From Auriscalpium vulgare (Eukaryota > Basidiomycota > Agaricomycetes > Russulales > Auriscalpiaceae), in contig JAHBBC010000013.1 in the NCBI GenBank assembly GCA_019915015.1, forward strand, positions 620,001 through 684,000: 64,000 nucleotides of DNA, read 5' to 3'. Positions 24,650 through 37,133 of this stretch are shown in pieces. The position numbers and the translations under genes are program-made. Each line of letters begins with the position of its first letter. The first letter of the stretch is position 1. The notes under the pieces were generated by a model, which worked only from the letters and a program-made list of their open reading frames with translations, searched no databases and was not told where the DNA came from.

Positions 24650-24795
24650 CGACTCTAGTATGCTGCGGTCGCCATCGCTGAACCAGAGCTCGGAGTCCTT
24701 GATGTCTTTGATGGCATGCTCCTCGGTACGCTATCGCTTGTTGGAAGTGACAGAAGTGACAGGGGAGCTAGTTCCTATTTCTGAAGACAAATTAT
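24650..24795 (-). pseudogene. BTB N-terminal remnant 1
   Basis: The sequence matches the first 40 or so codons of BTB-D, including the NKR..RTEE patch and the DSELWFSDGD segment. The start codon is TTG (24788-24790) instead of ATG, and the second Arg codon of the basic patch has become TAG. The match stops where the BTB fold should begin. Confidence 0.75.
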
Positions 24796-25039
24796 GAAGT
24801 TGACAAAATGTGAGAGCTGACGTGGACGTCACGACAGTGAGACACGGTCGAGAGCAAGCGCGTGCGTGGTATGTAACAGCAATATGCTCGGCCGGCAGTC
24901 CGTAGTAGCCGGCAGTCAGTAACTTACGGGGCGTACGTAGGAAGGATCGAACGCATAGACTAGCATTGACATAGAACTATATAATGGGCACCCTGCGTAG
25001 TAGGTACAGAGGGGACAAAGCCGGGCTCAGTAGCAATTG

Positions 25040-25370
25040 ACCTACTTAGCTTTGAACATTAGAGACTTCCGTTCTCTTCAGTATCGTCGGCGACATCCCT
25101 CCATCACGGCGGTCACAGGCCACGGCGAACACGTCTTGTGGCCCAGAGTCCAGATGTGAACACGGAGCAGTGCATGACGAGATTGAACGTGGCCTATGCC
25201 AGCGGATCGCGTCGGTGGCGGCGATGCTGCGAACGACGTGTTGCGATCGTGGAAATGCGGCAGGGCGGGGCTTCCGCCGCGTCTTCAATTGCAACGTCGG
25301 TACATCGCCTCTTCGTGTTGGCACGAGGATTGATGTCTGAGGGTACCTCACGCACGGTTTGCGAGTAGCC
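25040..25370 (-). pseudogene. BTB exon-1 remnant 2, degenerate
   Basis: Scattered BTB-like pieces remain in several frames: HFHDRNTSFAAS (compare LWFNDGNIIIRS), DSGPQDVFAVACDRRDGG (compare DGPQDAFAAGSEHRDGLP), and an EENGSL-type end. Frameshifts separate the pieces, so no functional product is expected. Confidence 0.65.
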
Positions 25371-25674
25371 CGAGAGTCAATGACGAGTAGCTGTCTTGTC
25401 AATGGCCCTCAGTCGACTTGAGCTTGGGACACGAAGGTGGGAACAGCCAACGTCGCCGAGGACTAGCGCACAGTGTGCTGGTATGTGGAGCGGCAGCGGA
25501 TGCGGGACAGCGACTGGATGGGCGGGTATGGCTCTGTATGTGCCCATATGGCGTATGCAAGGAACAGTGGAAATACAAATATATGTGCATTCATCTCCAG
25601 CCATATGGTCGCATACCAGCACATATCCGCGCATATTCATAATGAGACGAGCTCCGACGACATTAATTATCGGA

Positions 25675-28600
25675 TTATGCTCGCTGCACGTAGAGCTCGG
25701 AAGCAATCACCAAATGGCCGGAATAAAGACCTCTGTGTGGATCCGTGTACACCTGGAAGCCCTGCGACGCACTGCCAAGACCACAAACACGCACGACAAC
25801 GAATACGTCCGTCAGAATCTGGGCAGAGCCACGGTCAGTGAACTTCAATGCCTAGAAACAGATACATGAGCTTCCACGGAGTGAAAGAGAATGCACCAGG
25901 ACGTACTGTGCTCATCTGCCGACGGCTCAAATGAAACGGCTCGCTCTCTGAGCCCGACGTTGCTTTGACCTCGATGTGGAACATAGGAAAGTGGTCTCTC
26001 CACGCCTCCACCTTGTCTGCTCCGTACCATAATTTAGTGAGAGTCCCGTTGATATCTCTGTACGTGAAGTCCGCCAGGCTGGGGCCTTGAAATGGCTGGA
26101 ACCCTGCGACCTGGCCACGGAGCTCGCTCGTCCAGTTGTTCGGGCCAAACGACGATCCAAGCAGAACACTCAGTAATCGGAATACCTGGAAGCGTAGTGA
26201 GTTTTCGCGCAGCTAGGCAGAGGTAACTATCTCACGAATAACTCGCCAGCGACGCCAATAGCGTCAGTCTCCTCGCTCGGTTGCGCGTTGTGGTCCAAAT
26301 TTGGCGTCCCACGCAGAGCAACGGGAGAACCAAGCACCGGTGCAGGCGTCGTCAGGACCGCCTCCGATGGCCGGCGTACGTGTGATTCGGGAGAGTTGGG
26401 AATAGCGATGTCTCCTGCCTCCGATGACGATTGAGTTGGGCTAGGTGGTGTCGGTGCAAGAACCTGTGCAGCGGGCGAGTCTTGTCGCTGTAGGCTGCCT
26501 GCACCATGCCACGCGGGCTCAAGACTGGGTGACAATGGCATCTCTGATGTCACGTCGTACTCTGGTGCTTGGCTGATCAGTTGACCCAATGGCCGGAAGC
26601 TAGAGCTTGCTCCGGGTGCAAAGTTGTCCATCACCACGTGTACCCCATAGGGAATGTGGGGCGCACTGTCTGGTTGAGGTCTTGCGTTCAACGGGATAGG
26701 AGGGGTCTGCGGACCGAAGCTCTGCGGTAGCAATCCATGTTGCGGGTGTGCGGGAGACTGTAGAAGCGCCTCGAAACCATTGGGCGGGGTCGAAGGCTGT
26801 ACAGTTGCAGGTATGGTAGACATCGAGGCAGATATATACCCAGGCCGGGTGGGTATTGGCGCATATGCTGTGGTAGCGAATTCGGGCCCTGTGGGAGTCG
26901 ATACAGCGGACAACGTTGCAGACGAGGCAGAGTTCGACGCAGATATGGATGAAGCAGCAGATGAAGATGAAAAGAACGATCCAGAAGCGGAAGACGCATC
27001 TGGATCGAATTCGGTTGGTGGTCTGACGTTTGAAGGACGATCCGAATACAACGAATTTGCAGCAGGACGCCAAGAGGAGGAATTGGAGACCGAGACAGAA
27101 GACTGTGAAACTGAAACCGCTGGGGATATCGGCCGCTGTGGCTTGCCTGAGATTTCTAGATGACTCGATGGCGGCGCGGATGTCGGTACTGGTAACAAAG
27201 TGTCGGGAAAGACAGCCTGCCGGGGGTCTTCTGAACGCGCAGGCTCAGGCGAAGGTTCAGGCGGCGGTGGAGAAGGCGGACAGTTGGATATGGCGTGCAG
27301 CCAGGTTCGGTCATGCCTATCGTCCATATCGATCTCGTCGATACCTTCAATCTTCAGGAGGTGTTCTACCAAATCGAAGGGCTGGACGATACATACGAAT
27401 AAACGCATGAAATCGACTTCGAGTATACGCGCGAGCACTTCGCATATGGACACATCTACGGACTTGACAGACTGTGTCCGAGTACGGCTGATCATCACTG
27501 TGAAGCGCTCGGGGAGGTTCTCGATCATGATGTCATCCTCGGTTGTCAAGGTGTGCTCGGCAAGACTCAGTGTCGTCGAGATCGATTGAACAGACCATAC
27601 GGCGATATTTTTGAGCTTGATCAGGAAGGATGTTTGATCAGTCGTCAGCTCCGTGCGCCTGCTGTGATACAGTAGTCTGAATAGAACGATGAGCACAAGG
27701 CGAACAATGGGAAGCCCAGCATGCGCACCTTGCAATATACGTCACCTTGGTAGCGTATTGCTCCGTGATTGTCTGATTAAGATACCGCTTTCCCTGCGCC
27801 GACGATGTTTTCTTAACACAAGCCTCCATATATCGGACCTGGGGTGCAAATATATCGGACTCCAAAAGCGGTCGGATGCGTGCAAGCGGCGTCGAGGTTG
27901 GTAGCGACAGCAATGATACTTTGCCTCGAAAAATGTCCGCATATTTCCCGGCTTTGTCGGGGATGTAGAATTTGTCGATAGCCTGAAGCGCAAGGCGCTT
28001 CGGTGATGTCTCGACTGGGAATATAGGCTGATTCTTCAGAGTCAAGAACGATGGCGGGATTCGAGTCGACGCGCTATCCAGCAGAGCGTCGCTGAGGTCA
28101 ATGAGCAACTCGGTGGCGCGCTCCTGCGCGTCCGGTGTGATCTTTTTACCTTTACATTGCTTTGCAACTGCCTTGATCTCGTCGGAGAGCTCGTGCGGCG
28201 GTGCCTCGCCTATAGCCAACTTCTTGGAGAAAAACCCCAAAAGGTTGGGGTATGTACGACTGATCATTATCTTGGAAGTGATTGAGCGGGGACCATGCCA
28301 GTACACCCCGTCATTCCGGCAATACCAAGCTGGCATCATGTCATCGCCGCCTTTAGCCAGAATGAGAGGCTGGTTCGCGAAAGTTGAGCTGGTCCTCCTA
28401 TCAGCGCTATCCAGCATTGAACTGCTGCGTAGACGTACCGTATGAGGTCTTCGTCGTCGTGGAACCTAGCATCGAGCTGCTTATACACTTCCTCTGCGGC
28501 TTCGGTATCTTGCTGGTCCTGTTCTTGCATACGGCGCAGCATATCGAGGTAGAATGCAACACTCATATGGAGTGAAACACCAAGACGACCGAGAAAGTTC

Positions 28601-31054
28601 CATTCTTCAGAGGTCGGGTCGCTCACGGGTAAGAAGTGGAGATCGTGTTGATTCAGAATGCCCCTCGGAAGGTAAGTGGCATTCAACGCTTGCTGCGAGC
28701 CATCGGTACAATCGACATTCACCTCGCTGAGTTCGCGAAGTCCGCTCGTAGAAAGCTTGGTCCCGATCGTCGGCCAAAAACACCGAAGAGCCAACAGAAA
28801 CCTGCCAGTACCCATGCTCGCCGCAGTGCCAAGCAGCTCAGGTGCAATGTGCCCATTGATGATCCGCGGCGAGACGTTCAATTTGACATGGTCCACAAGC
28901 CAGTCTAACCATCCGGCCCTCTCGTCCTCGTCGTAGGCCGACAGGTATTGCGGGTGAAGAAAGCGAGCATCCGGGGACAGAACATCGCTCAAGCTTCCCA
29001 GTGACTCAATTGACAGCGGACAATCCAGATACAATTCGTAGCCTAGACGGATGGAGCCTTGACGATCCATCACTCGGAGTTGCGAAGGAGACGGAAGGTG
29101 GGGACGGGAAGTCCTATGGTCAAAGAAGAACCTAGCATGCTGAAGCAGAAATTTGATGGGCTTATTCAAGCTCACATCGGCGAGGATCTTGAGGGCAATA
29201 GTCTGCGGACTGGCGGATGCGACTCCAAGGTCCTGGTACAAACGACAACGAGCCGGGGATTTCTCCACGCCCGGCATCATGGTCAGGATACCAAGGTCTT
29301 CTGGGACGCCCAAGTGGTCCAGGTCGAATGTGATCGTTGGCGCGACAAGCGCCTGAGCCCAGGTATCATCCTTGAGTGGTAAAAGACGGAGTGCCAGGAC
29401 TTCAGGTCGGAAAGAGCGGCCGTGCGGGAACATATGGGAGAGGCGATCACATATAGAGTCATGCCATGCATTTGTCTGGAGGCGTAGGCGATTCCGCTGA
29501 GACATTGCAGATAATCCTGACAGGAAGAGGTCCTCGGACATCTCGTGAATGCCGAGCATGAACAGCAGCATGCCGTCTCCCTCCGTGTTGTATTCGGGCG
29601 CAAGATAATGGACGCCACGGGGGAGATACTCTTCGGAAATGAGGGGTTTCCCGTCTTCGTCAGCAAACCGGGACGGGAGAATGATGACTTTCGCCGAAGG
29701 ATGGTGTGTGCCGTCGCTACTGCGCCAGATAGCTCGAGACTGTAGCTGGGTGATGATGGCATGCTTTGCAACTGAGAAGAAAGAGTCGGGGACGAACTGG
29801 GGAAGATAACGAAACCAGACGTCTCTGAGGCTCGGGTTCTGCAGAAACCGATCGACTGCGATCAGGAACGCCTCGACTACGCTGCTTCGCAGCGAGAGAT
29901 TCCACATGGAATCAGTCAGGACATCTTCTCTGCTTGCGGAAGTCAGGAAGTCGGCTTGTACTATGAACTGTCGTCGACATAAGTCAGAGAAGACACAAAT
30001 GGACACGGAGAGAACCCACGCTAAAGCCATAACTTCTGAGGGGCAGAAACGCGTGAACATCCTGGCTGCTAATCATCGGCTCATTCTGCTCCGTCACAGG
30101 GAAAGCCAGCACTACTTCACTCTCTTCCACACCCTCCCTCTTCGCGTCCGCAGGTAGTTTCGTCGCGATATGGCTGACCAGAATATACCTAGAGACGCTC
30201 ATAACGCCGTTCTCCAACTTGGAAAGGGTAACAACATCATCATCTGGTTCGCTTCGTTTGATAACGAGACGATCCCGATGGCCGTCGACGGGGAAACTGA
30301 TATCGAGCGAGCGCAGTTGGCGAAGGAAAAGCAGTAAGGTAGGACGAACTTCGCTCAGTTGAGAGCTTAGGTGTGCGCCGCTCTCGGAAGGGGCTAGGTG
30401 GAGGCGAAAGGTGGTCCAGCGAGGTTTGGGGGGGAACGATTTGTCGGGAATGGGAGTTATCATGCCGAGAGGCGAATCGCGATTGAACTTGAAACTGAAG
30501 TTGTTGGAACAAATGTGGACTTCGTCTGCGACAGTGAAGACGGACTTGAAGCCTAATGTGCATCAGAAGCAAGCCCGAGTGAAATCCTTCGATATCCTAC
30601 CAATTCCTTTCTCCCCTGGTGCATGCATTTAGTGAGTCAAGAGTATATGATGCGCGTGCCAGCGCACGCACCTATGAAGCCTCGTGCTTTCCCCCCTGGT
30701 GTCTTCGTACTCGCTCCAATATCACATATGGCTTTCACATTCTCCGCAGTGAATCCGACTTCATTGCATTGGATGATAATCGTGCGCTCTTTAACCCGCA
30801 GCTCTAGCGCCGGCACGACATTGGGGCCGTACTCATTATCATCAGCGTTCTGGATGAACTCGAGCAGGAAGTGAGTTTTCTTGTGATACAAATCATCGGA
30901 TAACCTGGTAGGGATGAGATTGTGGAAATTCGGCATGAACGAGTAAGTACCGCTGTAATGCGCGCTCAAGCATTCCGCGCAATTCAACGACCTCCGTCGA
31001 AACGCTGTCGAAGCCGTGCTTCAAACGTATGCTGGAAATGAGCGCGGCCTCCAT
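25675..31054 (-). CDS. NO VEIN/sacsin-like GHKL ATPase with NOV_C domain, copy 1
   Basis: Nine exons join in phase to 1656 residues: 30951-31054, 30672-30904, 30601-30615, 30020-30552, 28439-29967, 27729-28388, 26236-27676, 25907-26185, 25675-25851. Residues about 36-290 form an HSP90/GHKL ATPase domain. The N-box is FLLEFIQNADDN (47-58), DIGAST follows, and the ATP-lid GEKGIGFKSVF starts at 113; its core lies on a 15-nt microexon. A long conserved middle (about 296-1100) has no function I can name. A Ser/Pro-rich disordered linker (about 1180-1480) precedes the C-terminal NOV_C (DUF3883) domain, which contains FHIEVKATSG (Glu1577, Lys1579). Plant NO VEIN acts in vascular patterning; fungal relatives are uncharacterised. 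The start is set by homology with copy 2. It lies head to tail with copy 2, about 545 bp apart. Confidence 0.88.
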
Positions 31055-31599
31055 TCCTTGGATTTCAGTGGCAGCGGGCACGATGGACGAGAGGTGGTGT
31101 GGCCGCGAAGAGGAGGAACAGGGCCGCCACTCATGGTAGCCGGCGCGCGCTGAGCGTCCCAGAGCGCGCCACCGTCGACTAGGACTCGTGCGCTAACGAT
31201 GGCCAGCACCACCCGAAAGACGATGGCGTGTATAAACCAGCTAGTGTCCGGAAGAAAGCGAAGCTATGTAACTGACGGTGGAAGTCAGGCTCGCACCCAG
31301 CTCGCACCGTCGTCGGCCAACGTCGGCGCCGGGTGCGGAGCTCGGCGGCCAGGGCCGTGTCCCTGAGTTCAGTTGAACGACAGCTAGCTTAGCTGCCTCT
31401 GTCTGTAAAGGAATAATCATGACAACCTCCCGGGCCGTCTCTCCCAGTCATCTAGCAGAGCCTGAGGTAGCATCACACCGTCGTCTGCTTTATTGTGATT
31501 TTGATCGAATTCTTATATATACACGACAGCCGCGCATCGAGGAAGAAGTCATACAAATGAGCACGGACGATCGCTGAATGGCTATAGTATCATCAGAAG
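31055..31599. other. Spacer between tandem NO VEIN-like genes
   Basis: This holds the promoter of copy 1 and the 3' end of copy 2. The first 200 bp or so, next to the copy 1 start, are recognisably similar to the region upstream of copy 2 (37134-37340). The duplicated unit therefore included the promoter. Confidence 0.6.
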
Positions 31600-34500
31600 T
31601 TAGTGTGGGCGAACTAAGTATGGCATCAATATTGCGTGTCCTTGTTGAAACCCGCTAGACTGGCCGCCATTGGACCCTAGTCGCTGCAAGAAGAGGTCGG
31701 AAGCGATCACCAAATGGCCTGAAGAAAGACCCCAGTGTGGATCCGTGTACACCTGGAAGCCCGGCGACGGACTGCCAAGACCCCAAACACGCACGACGAC
31801 AAAGACGTCCGTTGGAATCTGGGCAAAGCCTCTTTCAGTCAACATGAGTGCCTAGCGACAGACGCATGAGCCTTCATATGACCAGAATGAAGTAATGGCA
31901 ATGTATCAAGACGCACCGTATTCATCTGCCGACGGCTCATGTGAAACGGTTCGTTTTCTGCGCCCGATGTTGCCTTGACCTCGATGTGAAACATAGGCCA
32001 GTGGCCTCTCCACGCCCCCATCTTCTCCATACCATACCAATATGCGGTCAGGGTTCCGTAAACATCTTTGTACGTGAAGTCCGCCAGGCTCTGACCCTGA
32101 TATGGCAGAAAACCTGGAACCTGGCCACGCAGCTCGCTCGTCCAGTTATCCGGCCCAAACGACAGTCCAAGTGCATTGACCAGCATATTGTACACCTGAC
32201 AACGTGATGAGTTTTTGCGCAAGTAGGCAGATAAATACTTCTCACAAATAATTCGCCAGCGACGCCGATAGCTCCAGTCTCCTCGCTCGGCTGGGCGTTG
32301 TAGTCCATGTTCAGCGGTCCACGATTTTGCGATTCGGGAGTCTCGAGGAGGGCCATGCCTCTGGCCGCAGATGTTGGTCGATTCGAGCCGAGTGGCATGT
32401 CAGGCGCAACTGGCGTTTCTACAGAAACCTCTGCACCGGCCGAGTCCTGCCGCTGTGGACTGTCGGCGCCCTGCGCAGCGGGCTGGAGACTGGGTGACGA
32501 AGGCATCTCCAACGTACCATCCGGTGCTTGACTTATCAGCTGTCCTAACGACCCGAAACTCAAACTGCTGCCAGGCATCGCTCCGGGGGATAGGTTTTCC
32601 ATCACGACATTAACCCCAGAGGGACGTCTAGGGTGCTGCTTCCGAGGCGTCCCATCTGGTCGAGGGCTTGCGATCACGGAACCTGTGGGAGTCCGTCGAT
32701 CGGCGCTGGGCGGCTGCGATTCTTGTTGCGGGTGGGTGGAAGACTGTAGGGGCGACCCGAAGTCATCGAGCCGTGTGGCGTTAAATGAGGCGTTATTCGG
32801 GTCCTGAAGGCTTGACCTAGGCACAGAGAATGGCTGAGAAACTATGGACGCCGAATCGGAGAACGGAGATATTGACGTGGGCCTGGTGGACGCCGAGGCG
32901 GATGTGTATCGGGGTCTGGTGGGTGTTGGTGCGTGCATTCTAGTAACGAAGTCAGGGTTACTGGGCGTCGCTGTGGATACAGTGGAAACGGTGGCAGACG
33001 ATGCGGAGTTCGATGCAGATATGGTTGAAGGAACGGACGATGAGGAAAAAAAGGATCCAGAATGGAATGAAGCGGAAGACGCGAATGACTCGTCTGCACT
33101 GAACTCGGACGGTGCGGCGTTTGACACAGAGCGACGAGCCGGGAATGACAAGTTTGTCGTTTTCGAAGTGTGATAATGAGTAGCAGGGCGCTGGTGGGAA
33201 GAGTTGATGACCGAGACAGAAGAAAGTTGTGAAGCCGTTGGAGATGTCGGCCGTGCAAGATAATTCGAAGGCGGCGCCGACAAGGGGTCGGGATGCACTG
33301 CTTCTTGTGAGGTTTTCGCTATTGCGGGCTCAGACGAAGATTCCGGGGATGGCACAGAGTTGGATATGGCCTGCAGCCAAGCCCGGTCGTGCCTGGGATC
33401 CTGATCGATCTCTTCGATACCTTCAACCTTCAGTAGGTGTTCCACCGTATCGAAGGAGTGGACGATACACGTCCAGAGAAGCATGAAGTTGACCTCGAGT
33501 ATACGTGCGAGCACTTCGCATATGGACACATCGACGGACTGATCTGAATGGGTACGACTGACCAGCACGGTAAAGCGCTCGGGCAAATCCTCGATCATGA
33601 TGTCATCGTTCGTCTTCTCGATGTGCCTGCCGAGGCTCAGCGTTGTCGAGATCGACTGAACAGACCAGACTGCGATGTTCTTCAGTTTGATCAAGAAATT
33701 TGTTTGCTCAGTCGTCGGCTCCGTGCGCCTGCTGTGATACAACAGCCTGGAAGAAGCGGTTAGCGCAAGGTCAAGCGTCACGCCGTGAAATCGTACCTTG
33801 CCATATACGAAACCTTCGTAGCGTATTGCTCTGTTTTCGTCTGATTGAGGACCCGTCTGCCCTGTGGAGATGATGTTTTCTTGACGCATGCCTCAAGATA
33901 TCGGACCTGAGGCGCGTATATGTCCGATTCCAGCAGCGGTCGGATGCGCGCAAGGGTCGTCGACGCCGGAAGCGACAACAACGATACTTTGCCCCGAAAA
34001 ATGTCCGCATACTTCCCAGTCTTGTCCGGGACGTAAAGCTGGTCGATGGGCAGTAACGCCAGGCCTCTCGAAGGCGTCTCGGCCGGAAATATAGGCAGCC
34101 CCTTCAAAGTCAAGAACGAGCCCGGGATCGCCGCGGTCTCAAGCAGCGCATCGTTGAAATCAATGAGCAACTCGACAACGTCCCGCTGCACTTCCGTCGG
34201 GATTGTCTTGCCTTGGTATCGTTTCCCGATGGCCCTGATCTCTTCGGAGAGAACGAACGGCGGCGCGTCGCTTATAGCTAGCTTTTTCACGAAAAAATCC
34301 ATTAGGTTACGATATGTTTGACTGATCATGACTTTCGAAGTGATGGAGCGTGGCCCATGCCAGTAAACCCCGTCGTACCGACGTAACCATGCCGCATTCA
34401 CGCCATTGTTGCGTTTTGCCAGTATGAGAGGTTCGTCCACGAATGCAGAGCTGGTCATTCCTTCAGCGATGATGGTTCAGAACGATCGCATAGACTTACC

Positions 34501-37133
34501 GTATGAGGTCTTCATCGTCGTAGAACCGAGCATCAAGTTGCTTATACGCTTCCTCTGCGGCTTCAGTGTCTTGCTGATCCTGTTCTTGCATACGGCGCAG
34601 CGTATCGAGGTAGAATGTAGCGCTCATACGGAGTGAAACACCAAGAAGACCGAGGAAGTCCCATTCTCGAGAGTCCGGGTCGTTCACAGGTAAGAAATGG
34701 AGATCGTGCTGCTTCAAAATGCCCCTCGGAAGGTAACTGGCCTTCAAAGATTGCCGCCAGCCATCAGTACATTCGATGTTCATCTCGCTGAGTTCGCGAT
34801 GTCCGCTCAAAGACAGTTTGGTCCCGATCGTCGGCCAGAAACACCGAAGAGCCAACAGAAACCTGCCGGTACCCATGATTGCCGCAGTGTCAAGAAGTTC
34901 AGGTGCAATGCGCCCATTGATGATCCGCGGCGAGATATTCAGTTTGACACGGTCCACAAGCCAATCCAACCAATCATCCCTCTCGTCCTCGTCGTAGGCC
35001 GACAGGTATTGCGGGTGAAGAAAGCGAGCATCCGGCGACAGAACATCGCTCAGATTTCCCAGGGACTCGATTGAGAGCGGACAGTCCAGATACATCTCGT
35101 CGCTCCGACGGAGGGAACCTTGACGATCCATAACGCGGAGTTGCGAGGGAGACGGAAGAGCGGGACGGGAAGTCCTGTGGTCGAAAAAGAACCTGGCGTG
35201 CTGAAGGAGAGATTTGATGGATTTGTTTGGGCTGGTGTCGGCTAGGATCTTGTGGGCGACAGTCTGCGGACTGGCGGATGCGACTCCAAGGTCCTGGTAC
35301 AAACGACGACGAACCGGGGATATTTCCACGCCTGGCATCATGGTCGGGATACCAAGGTCCTCTGGGACACCCAAGTGATCCAGATCAAATGTGATCGTTC
35401 GTGCGACGAGGGCCTGGGCCCAAGTACCATCCTTGAGGGGCAAGATGGGGAGTGCAAGAACTTCAGGTCGGAAGGGGCGGCCGTGCTGGCGCGTGTGGGA
35501 GAGGCAATCACAAACACAGTCATGCCATTCATTTGTCTGCAAGCGTAGAATGGCCCGCTGAGACATCGCAAACAATCCTGCCAGAAAGAGGTCTTCGGAC
35601 ATCGCAAGGACGCCCAGCCCAAAGAACAATTTGTCGTTTCTTTCCGCGTCGTATTCGGGCGCGAGATAATGAAGACCATGGGGAAGATACTCTTCAGGAA
35701 CGAGGGGTTGCCCGTCTTCGTCGGCGAATCGGGACGGGAGGATGATGACTTTCGTCGAAGGATGGTGTGTGCCGCCGCGACTGCGCCAGATAGGGCGGGC
35801 TCGTAGCCGGACAAAGATGGCATGCTTGATGACCGAAAAGAAAGAATCGGGGATCTCCTGGGGTAGATAACGGTACCAGACATCTCTAAGGCTCGGGCTC
35901 TCCAGGAACCGATCGACTGCGATCATGAACGCGTCGACTACGCTGTTCCGAAGGGAGAGATTCCACATAAGGTCTGTGAGGACATCCTCTCTGCTCGCGG
36001 ATGTCAGCAGATCGGCTTGAATGATAAACTGCGGTTGGGATAGATTAGAAATGAAACAACTTGACACGGAGAGCACCCACGCTGAAGCCATAACTTCTGA
36101 GGGGTAGAAAGGCGTGAACATCCTGGCTGCTGATCGTCGGCTCATTCTTATCCGTCACAGGGAAGGCGAGCACAACTTCGCTCTCTTCTACACCCTCCCT
36201 CTTTGGCTCTGCGGGTAGTGTCGTCGCGATGTGACGGACCATGATGTACCTGGAAACGCTCAGAACGCCATTTTCAACCCTTGAGAGAGTGACAATGTCG
36301 CCATCGGGTTCGCTTCGTTTGATGGTGAGACGATTCCGATGACCATCGACGGCGAGGGTGATATTGAGCGAGCGCAGTTGGCGGAGAAACAACAACAAGG
36401 TAGGACGAACTTCGCTCAGTTGAGAGCTTAGGTGCGCGCCGCTCTCGGAAGGGGCTAGGTTGAGGCGGAAGCTCGTCCAGCCAAGTTTTGGTGTAATTGA
36501 CTTGTCGGGAATGGGGGTTATCATGCCGAGAGGCAACTTGCGATCGAACTTGAAGTTGAAGTTGTTGGAACAAATGTGGACTTCGTCTGCGACGGTGAAG
36601 ACGGACTTGAAGCCTGGAGTGCATCAGAAGCAAGCCCGGGTAGATCTCTTCAATGACCTACCAATTCCTTTCTCGCCTACACAGTGCATTTAATTAGTGA
36701 ATCAACCAGGACTTCTGCGCGTTCGTAATTCAAAATCACGCACCTATGAAACCTCGCGCCATTCCCCCTGCCTTCGTGCTCCCTCCAATATCGCATATGG
36801 CCCTCACATTTTCCGCTGTGAATCCAACTTCATTGCATTGGATGACGATCGAGTCCTCCTCAACCCGTAGCTCTAGCGCGGGCACGACATCGGGGCCGTA
36901 CTCGTTGTCGTCGGCGTTCTGGATGAACTCCAGCAGAAAATGGGTCTTCTTGTGATATAAGTCGCTGGACAGTCTGCGAGAGATGAGTTTGTGGATATCT
37001 TCCGGCAGGAGGCCCCATACCGCTCTAAAGCGCGCTCAAGCTTTCCGCGCAATTCCGAGAACGCCGGGTCGTCTGCCGCATCGCGGTCGAAACCATGGTT
37101 GCGACGTATGGTGGAAATGAGAGCGGCCTCCAT
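31600..37133 (-). CDS. NO VEIN/sacsin-like GHKL ATPase with NOV_C domain, copy 2
   Basis: Nine exons join in phase to 1701 residues: 37021-37133, 36744-36973, 36662-36676, 36081-36613, 34500-36028, 33797-34450, 32246-33746, 31917-32195, 31600-31851. Exons 3, 4, 5 and 8 have exactly the same length as in copy 1, and every intron is at the same place. The ATPase motifs (FLLEFIQNADDN, GEKGIGFKSVF) and NOV_C motif (FHIEVKATSG, Glu1597 and Lys1599) are kept. Copy 2 has a longer C-terminal tail (84 codons in the last exon against 59) and a different Ser/Pro-rich linker in exon 7. A TGA lies 9 bases upstream of ATG 37133 in frame, which fixes the start. Both copies look intact, with no stop or frameshift. 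Confidence 0.88.

Noticed and set aside
25675..37133. Single very large gene covering both NO VEIN-like copies
   Set aside because: Each copy has its own start, stop and all nine exons, with a 545-bp spacer that includes a duplicated promoter.
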